Below, piece by piece: positions 27,082 through 40,200 of a stretch of 52,104 nt of DNA. The notes beneath the pieces were generated by a model. The model did not search any database and was not told where the DNA came from. It worked only from the letters and a program-made list of their open reading frames with translations. Each line of letters begins with the position of its first letter. Position 1 is the stretch's first letter. The stretch spans positions 1 to 52,104 of the forward strand of contig JAIEOM010000034.1 of the NCBI GenBank assembly GCA_019750455.1, given 5' to 3'. The DNA comes from Sphingomonadales bacterium. GTDB lineage: Bacteria; Pseudomonadota; Alphaproteobacteria; Sphingomonadales; Sphingomonadaceae. The translations under genes and the position numbers were made by a program.

Positions 27082-27156
27082 TCCCCGATAGCTCAGCGGT
27101 AGAGCATTCGACTGTTAATCGAATGGCCGTAGGTTCGAATCCTACTCGGGGAGCCA
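27082..27156 (+). tRNA. tRNA-Asn (anticodon GTT)
   Basis: A complete cloverleaf. Acceptor stem TCCCCGA pairs with TCGGGGA, the D-loop contains AGCGGTAGAGC, the anticodon GTT is at 27114-27116, the T-arm has GGTTCGAATCC, and 3' CCA is encoded. Ends before the convergent TSUP gene. Confidence 0.97.
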
Positions 27157-27217
27157 CTTTCTCAAATCGTCGGGCTACAAGGCCAAGCCACGCGCATCAC
27201 GCTGGCCGCCGTTCGGG

Positions 27218-27973
27218 CTAGACGCCCAGCAAGAGCCGCACGCCGACAATCAGCACCAGCAATGCGGTGAGCCAGCGAATCAATTGCGGCGGGAGCAAGC
27301 GCGCCGCTAGCAGGCTGCCCACCTGCCCTCCGATCACCACCGCGATCAGCAGGGGCAGCGCTGCACCGAGTGCAGCGCCGAACAGGCCGGGGCCGTTCTT
27401 GAGCAACTGACCGGCCAACCCGAACAACGAATTGACGAGGATGAAAAGGCTCGCCGTCGCCGCGATTCCCCTCGCCTCGTGCCAGCGCACCAGATGCAGC
27501 AGAGGGGCAAGGAAAACGCCGCCACCGATCCCGACCAGCCCCGCAAAAAAGCCGAGCGGCGCGGCGGCCAAAGGCATGAACCGGGCTGCACGGGTGGGCA
27601 TGCCACCGGCTTCGGCGCGCACCGGGATTAACATCGTCAGCGCGGTCAGGATCAGACTGCCCCCCAAGAGGCCAAGAAAGGTAGCCTCCTTGATCGGGGT
27701 CAGCCCGCCAACGAAACTCGCCGGAGCGCCCAACGCCACGATCACCAGCGCCTTTTTCCACGGCGTCAGCCCCGAACGGGCAAAGCGGATGCTCCCGCCT
27801 GCCACCACCACGATATTGCAGGCGAGGCTGACCAGCGGCAACAGCCGGTAATCTAGACCCGAAAGCGCCAGCAGCGCCGAATAGGTCGACCCGCCGCCGA
27901 AGCCGACGCTGGCATAGAGCAACGCCGTCACCGCAAAGGCGAGCGCGAGCAGCACGGGCACCGCGCCGATCAC
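27218..27973 (-). CDS. TSUP (TauE/SafE-family) membrane permease
   Basis: A 251-residue very hydrophobic protein with seven or eight predicted membrane segments and the two-fold repeated pattern of the TauE/SafE family. The first half has SVGFGGGSTYSALLAL and the second AGLVGIGGGVFLAPLLHLV. Family members export sulfite, sulfoacetate or related organosulfur anions; the substrate here is unknown. It starts with GTG at 27973, 33 bp downstream of the secA stop on the same strand, so read-through from secA is possible. Confidence 0.85.
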   Translation of the reverse strand: MIGAVPVLLALAFAVTALLYASVGFGGGSTYSALLALSGLDYRLLPLVSLACNIVVVAGGSIRFARSGLTPWKKALVIVALGAPASFVGGLTPIKEATFLGLLGGSLILTALTMLIPVRAEAGGMPTRAARFMPLAAAPLGFFAGLVGIGGGVFLAPLLHLVRWHEARGIAATASLFILVNSLFGLAGQLLKNGPGLFGAALGAALPLLIAVVIGGQVGSLLAARLLPPQLIRWLTALLVLIVGVRLLLGV

Positions 27974-28006
27974 CGCTCAGCCCTCGCCCATATCCGCGCG
28001 CCGCCG

Positions 28007-30769
<2,763 letters not shown>

Positions 30770-30889
30770 GGAAAAACCTTCGCTGCGTGCAGCCGCCCGG
30801 ACGATGCGGGCGTCAAACGGTGATGTGAGGAGGCGCGCTGCCACTTTGGCCGGGCGCGCGGAAAAGCAGGGATATCGCGAGAAAAGCGC

Positions 30890-31177
30890 CTATTCGAAGG
30901 CGCGTTCGACACCCATCAGCACCGGCAGGCGCAGGCTTTCGGGAACGACTGGCGGCGTGCATGGAGCCTCCACCGCTCGGGTAGCGCTGATCGTGGCGGG
31001 CGCGAGCTGCATCGCCACGCTTTCGCCTGCGCCAAGCTCGTCACCGCTTGCTGCCGCAATGCTTGAGGAACAGGCCAGCGCCTCCGCCAACGACGACGCC
31101 ACAGACGCTTGGGCCGTGCCGCCAATAGCGGCGAGGCCCGTCAGCAGGGCCAGAAAGGCAAGAAAACGCCGGGTCAT
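30890..31177 (-). CDS. Small exported protein of unknown function upstream of secA
   Basis: A 95-residue protein with a clear Sec signal peptide (positively charged MTRR, hydrophobic FLAFLALLTGLAAIGG, cleavage near TAQA-S). The alanine-rich mature region has two cysteines and a proline-containing C-terminal tail (CTPPVVPESLRLPVLMGVER). Codon third positions are GC-rich like the neighbouring genes, which supports coding. I recognise no family. Its position, same strand and 120 nt upstream of secA, makes a role in sensing secretion status conceivable, as for SecM. The SecM arrest motif itself is absent. Divergent from argJ (88 bp). Confidence 0.65.
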   Translation of the reverse strand: MTRRFLAFLALLTGLAAIGGTAQASVASSLAEALACSSSIAAASGDELGAGESVAMQLAPATISATRAVEAPCTPPVVPESLRLPVLMGVERAFE

Positions 31178-31265
31178 GATGGGCCCAGATAGGGAATCCC
31201 GCAGGTTTCGTCCACCTGATTTGCCGATTTACGCAAAGCCCTCCCCCGCCTAGAGCGCGCTTGCC

Positions 31266-32492
31266 ATGCAGATTGATCGCTCTCCCCTCGCCCGCCCCTT
31301 CCCGCAGCTGCCCGATATTGCCGGCGTGACACTGCGCGTCGCCCGCGCCCGCTACAAGACGTGGGACCGCTGCGATCTGACCTTTGCCGAACTCGCCGAA
31401 GGCACCGCCGCTGCCGGCGTGTTCACCAAAAGCGCCTGCGCGTCTTCCGAGGTGGAGCTGGGGCGCGAGGCGGTGAAGCTCGGGCGTGCGCGAGCGCTGG
31501 TCGTCAATGCCGGCAACTCCAACGCCTTCACCGGCTGGCGCGGCCGCGCGGCGGTAGAGGCGATCCGTGCGCAGGTTTCAGGCGCGCTGGGCTGTTCGCT
31601 GGACGAGGTGTTCGTCTCCTCGACCGGTGTGATCGGCGTGCCGCTGCCCATCGACAGGGCGGAGGCCGGGATCACCGCCGCACTCGAAGCGGCGCCTTGC
31701 GGGTGGGAGGATGCGGCGAACGCGATCGGCACCACCGATACCTTCGCCAAGGGTGCAGGCGCTTCGGCGATGATCGGCGGCACGCGCATCGAAATGGCCG
31801 GGATCATCAAAGGCAGCGGCATGATCGCGCCCGACATGGCGACGATGCTCGGCTACATCTTCACAGACGCCAATGTCGCCCCCGCCTTCCTGCAAGAGGT
31901 GCTCGAAAGTGCCAATGCGGCGACCTTCTCATGCATCACGGTCGATGGCGACACCTCGACCAGCGATACGGTGATGGTTTTCGCAACCGGCAAGGCGGGC
32001 AATGCGCCAATCGAAAGCTGGGACAGCCCCGGGGCGGACGCCTTTGCCGCCGCTTTGGCCGATGTGTGCCGGACTCTCGCCCAACTCGTCGTACGCGACG
32101 GCGAGGGGGCGCGCAAATTCATCACCATCCGCGTTTCCGGCGCAACGAGCGATGTTAGCGCGCGCATGGTGGGGCTTTCCATCGCCAATTCGCCGCTGGT
32201 GAAGACCGCAATCGCAGGGGAAGATGCCAACTGGGGCCGCGTGGTCATGGCTGTCGGCAAGGCTGGCGAACCGGCTGACCGTGACAAGCTGTCGATCGCC
32301 TTCGGAGGCATCTGGACCGCACGCAACGGTGTTCCGGTCGAAGACTATGACGAGACCCCCGTCGCCGCGCACCTCAAGGGCGAGGAAATCGACATCGCGG
32401 TCGACCTTGGCCTCGGGGATGGACGGGCAAGCGTGTGGACCTGCGATCTGACGCACGGCTACATCGCGATCAATGCAGATTACCGCTCGTGA
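31266..32492 (+). CDS. argJ: Glutamate N-acetyltransferase / ornithine acetyltransferase
   Basis: A 408-residue ArgJ, which moves the acetyl group from N-acetylornithine to glutamate in arginine synthesis (and may also use acetyl-CoA). The precursor cleaves itself between Ala192 and Thr193 in KGSGMIAPDMATMLGYI; the freed threonine is the nucleophile. The segment NAGNSNAFTG near 81 and the C-terminal DLTHGYIAINADYRS ending are as in the family. Its stop overlaps the next gene by 4 bp (GTGA). Confidence 0.96.
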   Translation: MQIDRSPLARPFPQLPDIAGVTLRVARARYKTWDRCDLTFAELAEGTAAAGVFTKSACASSEVELGREAVKLGRARALVVNAGNSNAFTGWRGRAAVEAIRAQVSGALGCSLDEVFVSSTGVIGVPLPIDRAEAGITAALEAAPCGWEDAANAIGTTDTFAKGAGASAMIGGTRIEMAGIIKGSGMIAPDMATMLGYIFTDANVAPAFLQEVLESANAATFSCITVDGDTSTSDTVMVFATGKAGNAPIESWDSPGADAFAAALADVCRTLAQLVVRDGEGARKFITIRVSGATSDVSARMVGLSIANSPLVKTAIAGEDANWGRVVMAVGKAGEPADRDKLSIAFGGIWTARNGVPVEDYDETPVAAHLKGEEIDIAVDLGLGDGRASVWTCDLTHGYIAINADYRS

Positions 32493-33289
32493 GCCTCTCC
32501 GCGCTCGATGCCGAAATCCGCGACCTGATGCGCTTCGCCGCGCAGCGTTCGATGCTACCGCGCTTTCGCCAACTGGCGGATCACGAAGTCGAAATGAAGG
32601 GGGCGGACGATCCCGTCACCATCGTCGACCGCGAGGTGGAAGACTTCCTCACCGAGGCCCTCACCAAGCTCGCACCCGGCGTCGCGGTGGTGGGCGAGGA
32701 GGCGGTGCATGCCGACAAGGGTGTGCTCGAACACCTATCGGGCCAGTGCTGGATCATCGATCCGCTGGATGGCACCGCGAACTTTGCGGAAGGAAAGGAA
32801 CCCTTCGGGATCATCGTCGCGCTCGCGGATGGGGGCGAGGCGGTTGCGGGGTGGCTTTATGATCCGGTGAAGGACCGCTTCTGCCACACGCGGCGAAGCG
32901 AAGGAGCCTTCGTCAACGGCGAGCGTATCGCGGCACGTACGACAGGCCAGCATCCGCCGGTCACCGCGGTCAGCCGCATCTTCCTCACTCCCGAGCAATC
33001 GGCGATGGTCGATGCCAAGCTCGCCCCTCACTACACGCTGGTCGACATCCCGCGCTGTGCTGCGGAGCAATATCCGCGCCTTGCGCTCGGCGAGAACGAC
33101 ATCTCCAGCTTCAAGCGCACTCTGGCATGGGATCACGCTGCCGGGGTTCTCTGGCTCAACGAAGCGGGCGGGAAAGCGGCGCGGCTTGACGGGAGCGCTT
33201 ACCGCGTTGACCAGCACGATGCACCCGGTCTGGTCGGCGCATCCAGTCCCGCGCTTTGGGACCAATTCGTCGCGCGGGTGCTGGGCTAG
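32489..33289 (+). CDS. Inositol-monophosphatase-family phosphatase
   Basis: A 266-residue metal-dependent phosphatase, translated from a GTG that overlaps the argJ stop. It has the GEE motif (VVGEEAVH), the metal site WIIDPLDGTANFAEG and the third signature LAWDHAAGVLWLNEAGG. The family includes myo-inositol-1-phosphatase, CysQ and histidinol-phosphatase HisN. The tight coupling to argJ suggests amino-acid metabolism, but the substrate cannot be read out. Confidence 0.88.
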   Translation: MSLSALDAEIRDLMRFAAQRSMLPRFRQLADHEVEMKGADDPVTIVDREVEDFLTEALTKLAPGVAVVGEEAVHADKGVLEHLSGQCWIIDPLDGTANFAEGKEPFGIIVALADGGEAVAGWLYDPVKDRFCHTRRSEGAFVNGERIAARTTGQHPPVTAVSRIFLTPEQSAMVDAKLAPHYTLVDIPRCAAEQYPRLALGENDISSFKRTLAWDHAAGVLWLNEAGGKAARLDGSAYRVDQHDAPGLVGASSPALWDQFVARVLG

Positions 33290-33311
33290 TTCCAGAGCAT
33301 ACGAGAACAGC

Positions 33312-33334
33312 GGTCCCGGGTCAGACCCGGGACC
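33312..33334. repeat. Palindrome GGTCCCGGGTC-A-GACCCGGGACC
   Basis: A perfect 11-bp inverted repeat with a single-base centre between two convergent genes (phosphatase and trxA). It has no T tract. Its form matches short extragenic palindromes common in alphaproteobacterial genomes, and it may also end both transcripts. Confidence 0.6.
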
Positions 33335-33346
33335 ACGCACTCTCGA

Positions 33347-33667
33347 TCAAAGCTCGCTTTCAAGCCACGCCTTGAGCTGGCTCTTGGGCGCGGCGCCCAG
33401 CTTGCGCGCGACAGCCTCGCCGTTCTTGAACAGCACCATCAGCGGGATCGACTGCACGCCCATCTGTGCGGCGATGTCGGTGTTCTCCATGATGTCGATC
33501 TTGGCGATCTTCACCTGTCCGGCGAGCTCCTCGCTGATCTCTTCCAGCGCGGGCGCGATCATCTTGCACGGGCCGCACCAGTCGGCCCAGAAATCCACAA
33601 GCACGGGGGTATCGCTGCCGAGAACATCGGTTGCGAAGCTCGCATCGGTCACATTGACGGTCGCCAT
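33347..33667 (-). CDS. trxA: Thioredoxin 1
   Basis: A 106-residue thioredoxin with the redox motif WCGPC (Cys31, Cys34) and the cis-proline in QSIPLMVLF. It is a cytoplasmic general disulfide reductant. The ATG at 33667 has AAGGAGAT 7 nt upstream; further in-frame ATG codons upstream lack that signal. It lies 69 bp downstream of addA on the same strand, at the end of the divL-addA chain, an order seen in other alphaproteobacteria. Confidence 0.96.
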   Translation of the reverse strand: MATVNVTDASFATDVLGSDTPVLVDFWADWCGPCKMIAPALEEISEELAGQVKIAKIDIMENTDIAAQMGVQSIPLMVLFKNGEAVARKLGAAPKSQLKAWLESEL

Positions 33668-33736
33668 TGTCGTATCTCCTTTTGCCGGAGCATTGAAGCG
33701 CCGGTCACCGGAATGCAATCTAGTGGCTGAGGCTAT

Positions 33737-36700
33737 TCACTCAATATCCGGCAACAACAAGGATTGCTGCGGGACCTGCAACGCCTTCTTGTGCAACGCG
33801 AGCGTCCCGGGCTCGATTTCGAACAGCGCCGGTGCATGGGTGTAAAGCACGCCGGCCCGAACATCGCGCCCCGGATAGATCGCCTCTAGCGCCGCGACAT
33901 AGGCCGCCATTTGCCTGAGAGTGGCGACTGGCACTTCCGCATAGGTTGCCGGCGGGCGGCGGGTCGTCTTGAAATCGACGACGGTGACGCGCGTCGGCTC
34001 GATCAGCAGCCGGTCGGCCGTGCCCGCGACGACGACACCATCGACTGTTGCGGCTAGCGGCACTTCGGCAAGCGCGGCGGAGGAGAAAATCGGGGCGAAA
34101 GCGGGGTGGTCGAGCACCGCCAATGCCGCATCCAGCATTTCTTCGCGCAGGTCCTCGTCAAGGTCACCGGCCTGCCGCGCCAGCCAGCGACGTGCCGCAG
34201 CCACACGGTCCGCCGAGGGCACATCGGGCAGGCGTTCGAGCAGGCTGTGGATCAGGCTCCCGCGCCGGGCCGCGTGGCGCGCCGCTTCTGGCGGCAGAGG
34301 CGGTTCGCCGCCCCTGTCCTCACCCGCCGAAGACGGCGCGAGCGGGCGCGGCGGACTCGGCTCAGGACCAATAGGGGTGGTCACCCACTGCGGCACAGGG
34401 AACGCCTCATGCGCACCCGAGGTCGCATCCTCATCGGGCACCGGCGGCTCGGCCCTCTCGCCCCATTCCTTGCGTGTGCCCCACACCGGGTCATCGATGG
34501 GCGCATTCTCGAACAGCGGGACGAGGCGTGCATACCAGCTGTTCTCGTGGGGAACACCTTTCTTGGCTTCAACCTTGTTCAGCGATCCGCCGATGAACAG
34601 CGCCTCCTCCGCGCGAGTCAGCGCGACATACAGCAGCCGCCAGTGCTCCTCCAGCATGGCCGCCTTCTTCGCTTCCTCCGCCTCGGCAATGCGCCCCTTC
34701 TTCTCGTCCTTGCCGAGCGGCGGCAGGGGCACTTCGCGCTTGCGATCAGGCTTAAGATCGAGCGGATCGTCCTCCAGCGCCAGATCGCCCACATCGCCCG
34801 GTGCGCCGGTGGCATCGGCAAGGATCACAATCGGCGCCTGTAGACCCTTCGATCCGTGCACGGTCATCACACGCACCTGCCCACTGGCGCTGTCGGAATC
34901 GCGCTTGAGATCGCCGGTCCCCGCATCGAACCAGGCGATGAAGCCCGCAAGGCTCGGCCAATGTTCCGCCTCGTAGGCGAAAGCGGCGTTGACCAGTTCG
35001 TCGAGCGGATCATTGGCCTCGGCCCCGAGCCGCTCGACCAACCGCGCGCGTCCCTGCCACGGACCGGTGAGCAGCCAGGCGATCAGCGCCTGCGGGGTCT
35101 GGTAATCGGCACGGCGCAGCAGGTCGCGCAGCTTTTCAGCGGTCCCCGCAACTGCGGGAGGGGCATCAGGCCGGCGCAGGTGATCCCAGAGCCGCACCTT
35201 TTCGGGGCGCGGGACATGGGCGAGGATGTCCTCCTGCGTCCACCCGATCAGCGGCGAGGCAAGCAGGTTCGCGAGGCTCAGATCATCTTGCGGCTGCGCG
35301 GCGAAGCGCAATGCGGCCAGCACGTCCTTCACCGCCAACGGAGCGCCGAGCCGCAGGCGGTCCACCCCAGCCACCGGCACCCCGCGGGCATAGAGCTTGG
35401 CGACGATCTGTGCGGCGAGCTCCTTGCGCTGGCGCACCAACACCATGATATCGCCTGCCGTGGCATGACGGCGCGTGCCCTTGGCAAGCACGAAGGGTTC
35501 GGTCCCGCTGACCCAGCGATGCACCTGATCGGCGATCCTCATCGCCAGCAACGTGTCGTGGCGCGGCATCCAGTCGCGCTCTGCGTCGGCACTGTCCTCG
35601 TCTTCCTCCCCATCGCCATCGGCCTTTTCAGGCACGACCGGCGGCCACAGTGTGACAAGTCCCGGACGCTTCGCACCCTTGTGCTCGGGCGGCGCCTTGT
35701 CGAGCCCGAAGGCCGGGAAGCCGAGCGACTCGATCATCCGGTTGACAAAGCCCAGCACGATGTGGGCGGTGCGAAACGAGTTGCCGAGGTCGAGATCCTT
35801 CCAACCCGGCGCGCGGCGGTTGACCCGCCCTTCCTGAATCCCCTGCCGCGCGGCATCGATGCGGGCGAAGACACGTTCCTTCGCACGGGCAAAGTTTTCC
35901 GGGCTGGTGCCCTGAAAGCCGAAGATCGCCTGCTTGTAATCGCCCACGGTGAAGATCGTGCGCAGCTTGTCGCCGCGTGCGCCCTCGCCGCTGAAGAAAT
36001 CGTCGATCAGCGCCTCGACGATGTCCCATTGGCTGCGGTTGGTGTCCTGCGCCTCATCGATCAGGATGTGATCGAAGTGGCGATCAAGCTTGTAGCGGAT
36101 CCAGTCTGTCGCATCGGAGGTTTCCAGCAGGCTGGCTGCCTTGCGGATCAGATCGGAGAAATCCAGCAGGCCCTCGCGTGCCTTTCTCTCTTCCCATTTG
36201 ATCGCAAAGGCACGGCCGATCTCGAGCGCGCTGGTGACGATCTCAGCACAGGCTACCAGCGCGCGGCGGTCTTCATATTCGCGCAAGGCTTCGGCAATAT
36301 CATCTTGGTATCGCATAAAATCCGGGTCGATCTTGGCGGCCCCGTCCATCTTGCGCGGCTCGCCGTCGGCCTTGAGGATGGTCTTGCGGAACTGCGCGAC
36401 AACGGCAACGCGATCGGGAAGGCCCAGCGTCAACCAATCGCGCAGAAACGCCGCAGCCTCCTGCCCTGTCTTGGCCTTCCAGCCTTCAAGTGCAGGCAGC
36501 ATCGCCATCAGCGTATCGTCGGGAAACAGATCGGGATCGAGGACCTCATCCGCCCATGCCGCATCGGCATCGGACGGAATCCCCAGCGTCTGGCGCACGC
36601 GCCCGCCCATCGGCGATTGCCAGGCGGTTTTGCCCTCCCACATCTCGTGCGCATCGGCGGCGCGCATTAGCCATCCGTGCAGGCTCGCCGGGTCCTTGCG

Positions 36701-37267
36701 GATGATGAAAGTTCTGATCCCGTCCAGCACACGCACATCGTGGGTGCGCTCCGCTTCCTCGACCAGGTCTGTCAGCACCTCGCGCGCCAGCAGTTCGCGG
36801 CTCCGATCGTCCATCACCCGGGTGCCGGGAGCAAGGCCCGCTTCTTCCGGGAAGTTGCCGATCAGGAACTGCGCGAAGGCGTGGATGGTGTCGATCCGCA
36901 GACCGCCGCCCGGGCAATCGAGCACGCTGGCGAAGAGCGTCCGCGCACGCGCGATGGTTGCTTTTTCGATGTCCGCGCCAAGGTGACCGAGCTCCTTGGC
37001 CAGCTGCACCTCCCCCAGCCGCACCCATCGGGCAAGGACCGCATTGATGCGATTCGCCATCTCTGCCGCGCCCGCCTTGGTAAAGGTCAGGCACAGAATT
37101 TGAGAGGGGCTCACATCCTCGCGCAGCAATAGTCGCAGTACCCGGGCGGACAGCACCTGCGTCTTGCCGGTCCCTGCCGAGGCCGACAGCCAGACATTGT
37201 GTTCAGGATCAGCCGCAAACAGCTGGTTGTCCTGCAATGGAAAGACGAGGCCGTTGCCGCCGCTCAT
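33737..37267 (-). CDS. addA: Double-strand-break repair helicase-nuclease AddA
   Basis: A 1176-residue alphaproteobacterial-type AddA, the UvrD-like helicase and nuclease subunit of AddAB that processes broken DNA ends for RecA. Walker A ASAGTGKTQVL lies near residue 30, DEAQDTNRSQWDI (motif II) in the middle, VMTVHGSKGLQAPIV is motif V, and the C-terminal RecB-type nuclease has VVDFKTTRRPP. The start overlaps the addB stop by 4 bp (ATGA). Between the helicase core and nuclease is a low-complexity proline-rich linker (EPSPPRPLAPSSAGEDRGG). Confidence 0.96.
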   Translation of the reverse strand: MSGGNGLVFPLQDNQLFAADPEHNVWLSASAGTGKTQVLSARVLRLLLREDVSPSQILCLTFTKAGAAEMANRINAVLARWVRLGEVQLAKELGHLGADIEKATIARARTLFASVLDCPGGGLRIDTIHAFAQFLIGNFPEEAGLAPGTRVMDDRSRELLAREVLTDLVEEAERTHDVRVLDGIRTFIIRKDPASLHGWLMRAADAHEMWEGKTAWQSPMGGRVRQTLGIPSDADAAWADEVLDPDLFPDDTLMAMLPALEGWKAKTGQEAAAFLRDWLTLGLPDRVAVVAQFRKTILKADGEPRKMDGAAKIDPDFMRYQDDIAEALREYEDRRALVACAEIVTSALEIGRAFAIKWEERKAREGLLDFSDLIRKAASLLETSDATDWIRYKLDRHFDHILIDEAQDTNRSQWDIVEALIDDFFSGEGARGDKLRTIFTVGDYKQAIFGFQGTSPENFARAKERVFARIDAARQGIQEGRVNRRAPGWKDLDLGNSFRTAHIVLGFVNRMIESLGFPAFGLDKAPPEHKGAKRPGLVTLWPPVVPEKADGDGEEDEDSADAERDWMPRHDTLLAMRIADQVHRWVSGTEPFVLAKGTRRHATAGDIMVLVRQRKELAAQIVAKLYARGVPVAGVDRLRLGAPLAVKDVLAALRFAAQPQDDLSLANLLASPLIGWTQEDILAHVPRPEKVRLWDHLRRPDAPPAVAGTAEKLRDLLRRADYQTPQALIAWLLTGPWQGRARLVERLGAEANDPLDELVNAAFAYEAEHWPSLAGFIAWFDAGTGDLKRDSDSASGQVRVMTVHGSKGLQAPIVILADATGAPGDVGDLALEDDPLDLKPDRKREVPLPPLGKDEKKGRIAEAEEAKKAAMLEEHWRLLYVALTRAEEALFIGGSLNKVEAKKGVPHENSWYARLVPLFENAPIDDPVWGTRKEWGERAEPPVPDEDATSGAHEAFPVPQWVTTPIGPEPSPPRPLAPSSAGEDRGGEPPLPPEAARHAARRGSLIHSLLERLPDVPSADRVAAARRWLARQAGDLDEDLREEMLDAALAVLDHPAFAPIFSSAALAEVPLAATVDGVVVAGTADRLLIEPTRVTVVDFKTTRRPPATYAEVPVATLRQMAAYVAALEAIYPGRDVRAGVLYTHAPALFEIEPGTLALHKKALQVPQQSLLLPDIE

Positions 37268-40200
37268 GCCCGCGCCTCTTCGTCATTGTCGCCAGCACCG
37301 GTTATGTGCACCAGCCATTCCTCGAGGCGCATCAGCTGGTCGTATTCATTGTAGCCGGTGTAGTCCGGGTTTTCGCGCGCGGTGAAGGGCTTGCTGCCCT
37401 TGATGTAGAGCGCGATCGCCTTGCCCAGCTTCTCGGCATGGAAGGGGAGATATTCGTCCGGCAGCAGACCCGTCTTGGCGCTGCCTTCCTTAATCGGCGT
37501 TTCCTTGTAGCCGAAGCCCTCTTCCTTTTTGGCCTTGCCGAGCGACCAGTAATCGAAGCGGGTGGCGGTGCCGGTCACCACCTGCCCGGTCTTCTCGTTC
37601 GAAAAGCGCCCCTGCCCCGCGATGAGGCCGAGTAACCCCAATTGCAGCGCATAACCGGCGAGCACCTGCTTCTTGGGCGGCGGTGCGCCGGTCTTGTAGT
37701 CCACGATGGCGAGGGAACCGTCGGCAAGCCTGTCGATCCGGTCGGCCCGGCCCTCCACCTTGACACCATCGACTTCCATCTCGCCGGAAATCTCGGTCGC
37801 CAACACGATACGCCCTTTGGCGGCATCCTCGGCGATCCACTGTTCGAACCGCTCCAGAGCCTCGATCAGGCGGGGTTGCCACAGGGCACGGAAGAGCGGG
37901 TGGACGCATTCCCGCTCGAAATACGCCGTGGCGAAGGGCGCAAGCGCAATTCCGGCATCGTCACGCTTTGCGCGGTGCCATTTGTCGAGAATGTCATGCA
38001 CCAGCGTGCCGCGCAGCGCGGGATCACTGAAGGGATCATTGGCAAGCGGATCGAGCCGCCTCAGCCCCAGGATTGCCTGCGCGTAGAACTGGTAGGGATC
38101 GCCCAGCAGCCGGTCGAGCGCGGTTACCTTGATCGGGACATTGCGCAGGTGCGGCGCTGGATCGGGCGCCGGGCGCGGATAATCGGCAGCGCGCGGGCGC
38201 AGCCGGTCGAGATGCGGGAGGATTGCCGGGATCGTGCGCTCGCGGTGTTCCCGGTCCAGATCATCGCCCAGCAAAGCCTCGACCCGCAGCAGAAAGCGCG
38301 AGGGCAGCGTCGGCCCCTCGGTATCACGCAGGGACCGCGACAGCACCACCTGCGGCGCGCCCATTGCCCCGGCAAGGTCATGCGCCGCGAGTCCGATGCG
38401 GAATTCGGCCCCCGGCACGCCCAGCGCGCGCAGGATCGCCGGCGCGAGCAACGCGTCCGCACCGGGACGCTGCGGCCAGCTGCCCTCATTGAGGCCGCCG
38501 CAAACGACAAGATCGGCGCGGGCCATGCGCGCTTCCAGCAGACCATAAATGGCGACGCGCGGATGCCCGCCATAGCCCGGGCGCACGGCAATCGCATCCA
38601 TCGCATCGCGTAACACGCCGCCAAGATCGGCGGTCTCGATGGTCGTGCCTAGCGCCTCGGCCTGCCCGCGCAGATCCTCGACCAGCGCGCCCAGCGCCCG
38701 CCCGTCCTCACGCTCCCAGATTGCCCCGCCCGCAAATGCCTCCGCCGCGGCGGAGAGGCCGGTCAGCGCATCGGACAGAGTGATTTTTTTCGACCAGTCG
38801 GCAAGCGGCGCGACGAGGGCTTCAGCTTCGGCCCACCACGATCCGATCCCGGCCTTGGCAGAAGCCTTGCGCAGCGGCTCCATGCCCGGCGCGGGCGAAG
38901 GTCCGCGCAGCTGGCGGTCGAAGGCGCGCAAGCCTTTGAGCCAATCGGCTCGCACCAATGGGTCCCACCCACGCACCAGCGGATGACCGAAGGCGGCAAC
39001 AAGATTGGCCGGATCGGCGCCGTTGGCCGCGATCTCCGCCAACAGACCAAACAGCCGCCCCGCCGTCGTCAGCGTAAGCGGGCGACCGGCGGAATCGTCG
39101 GCAATGATGTTCCAGCGTTCCAGATGCTGTGCAACCCGGCGTGCAAGCCCGCGATCCGCGGTGACCACGGCAATGCGCTTTTCCGGCTGCTCGAGTTCCT
39201 GCCGCACCAGCAGGGCGATCCCTTGCGCTTCCTCCTCGATGCTGGCCGCGCTCAGCAGCCGCACACCATCAAGCCGGCGGCGCGCCGCTTCCAGCGACTC
39301 CCACACGCGGCTCGACTGCGGCGGCAGGAACAACGAGGAAATTGCGCGGCTGCGCGCCGGATCGGCAGCAGCGGCACCGCGGCGGTGCCATTGCTGCACC
39401 TCGGCGCGGTTCACGCCCATGCGGTTGAGCAGCAGCTTGAGGTGATACTGCGGATGCGTCACCGCGTCGTCCGCGCCAAAAGTGGGGCCGCCCGGCTCGG
39501 TCGAGGCCCCCGCGAGGCCCAGTTCCTCCCACGCGGAGTCCTCCATCGCGAGGTCGAGATCGGGTAGCACGACCGCGCCTTGCGGCAGTTCTGCTACCAC
39601 CCGCAGGAGCCGCGCCAGAGCGGGGGAGGCGCTGGTGACACCCGCAGCGATAACCGCATGCGGCGGCGGGCTTTCCCTCCAACGGCGCGCGGCATGATCG
39701 AACAGCAGATTGCGGCGTGTGGCAGCGTCAACCTCGCCGCGTGCCTCCAGTTCCGCCTGCCAACGCGTATTGACCCGCGCGAACAGCCGGATCGACCGTT
39801 TCCAATGGACCGCAAGATTGCCAAGTTGATCGAGGACAGCATCACCGAGCAGGTCGGATACTTCCTTCTCCTCGACCAGCAGCCGATCCATCGTCCGCGC
39901 CATCTCGCGCGCCAGATTGAGCCGCGCGCGACCGGGAAGCGGCACCATGCCCTCGCCGTCGCGCTCCTCGGCGATCAGCCGGTCGAGCGTGAGCCAGCGT
40001 CGTACCGGATCGCAGGCGGGGGGGATGTCTGCCGCGCCCAACGGATCGAGTGCGGCGCCAAGCTTCTCGTCGAGATCGAGGTCACCCACAGCGATCATTC
40101 GGGGCATCAGCAACCCGCCCTCGCCACTCTCGCCCGCGTGCCTGATGAAGGCTTCGGACAGCGTGCGCGCGGCGCGGCTGGAGGGCACCAGCAGGGTCAG

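Noticed and set aside
34856-36670. A 604-codon open frame antisense to addA
   Set aside because: Typical high-GC shadow frame without family resemblance.
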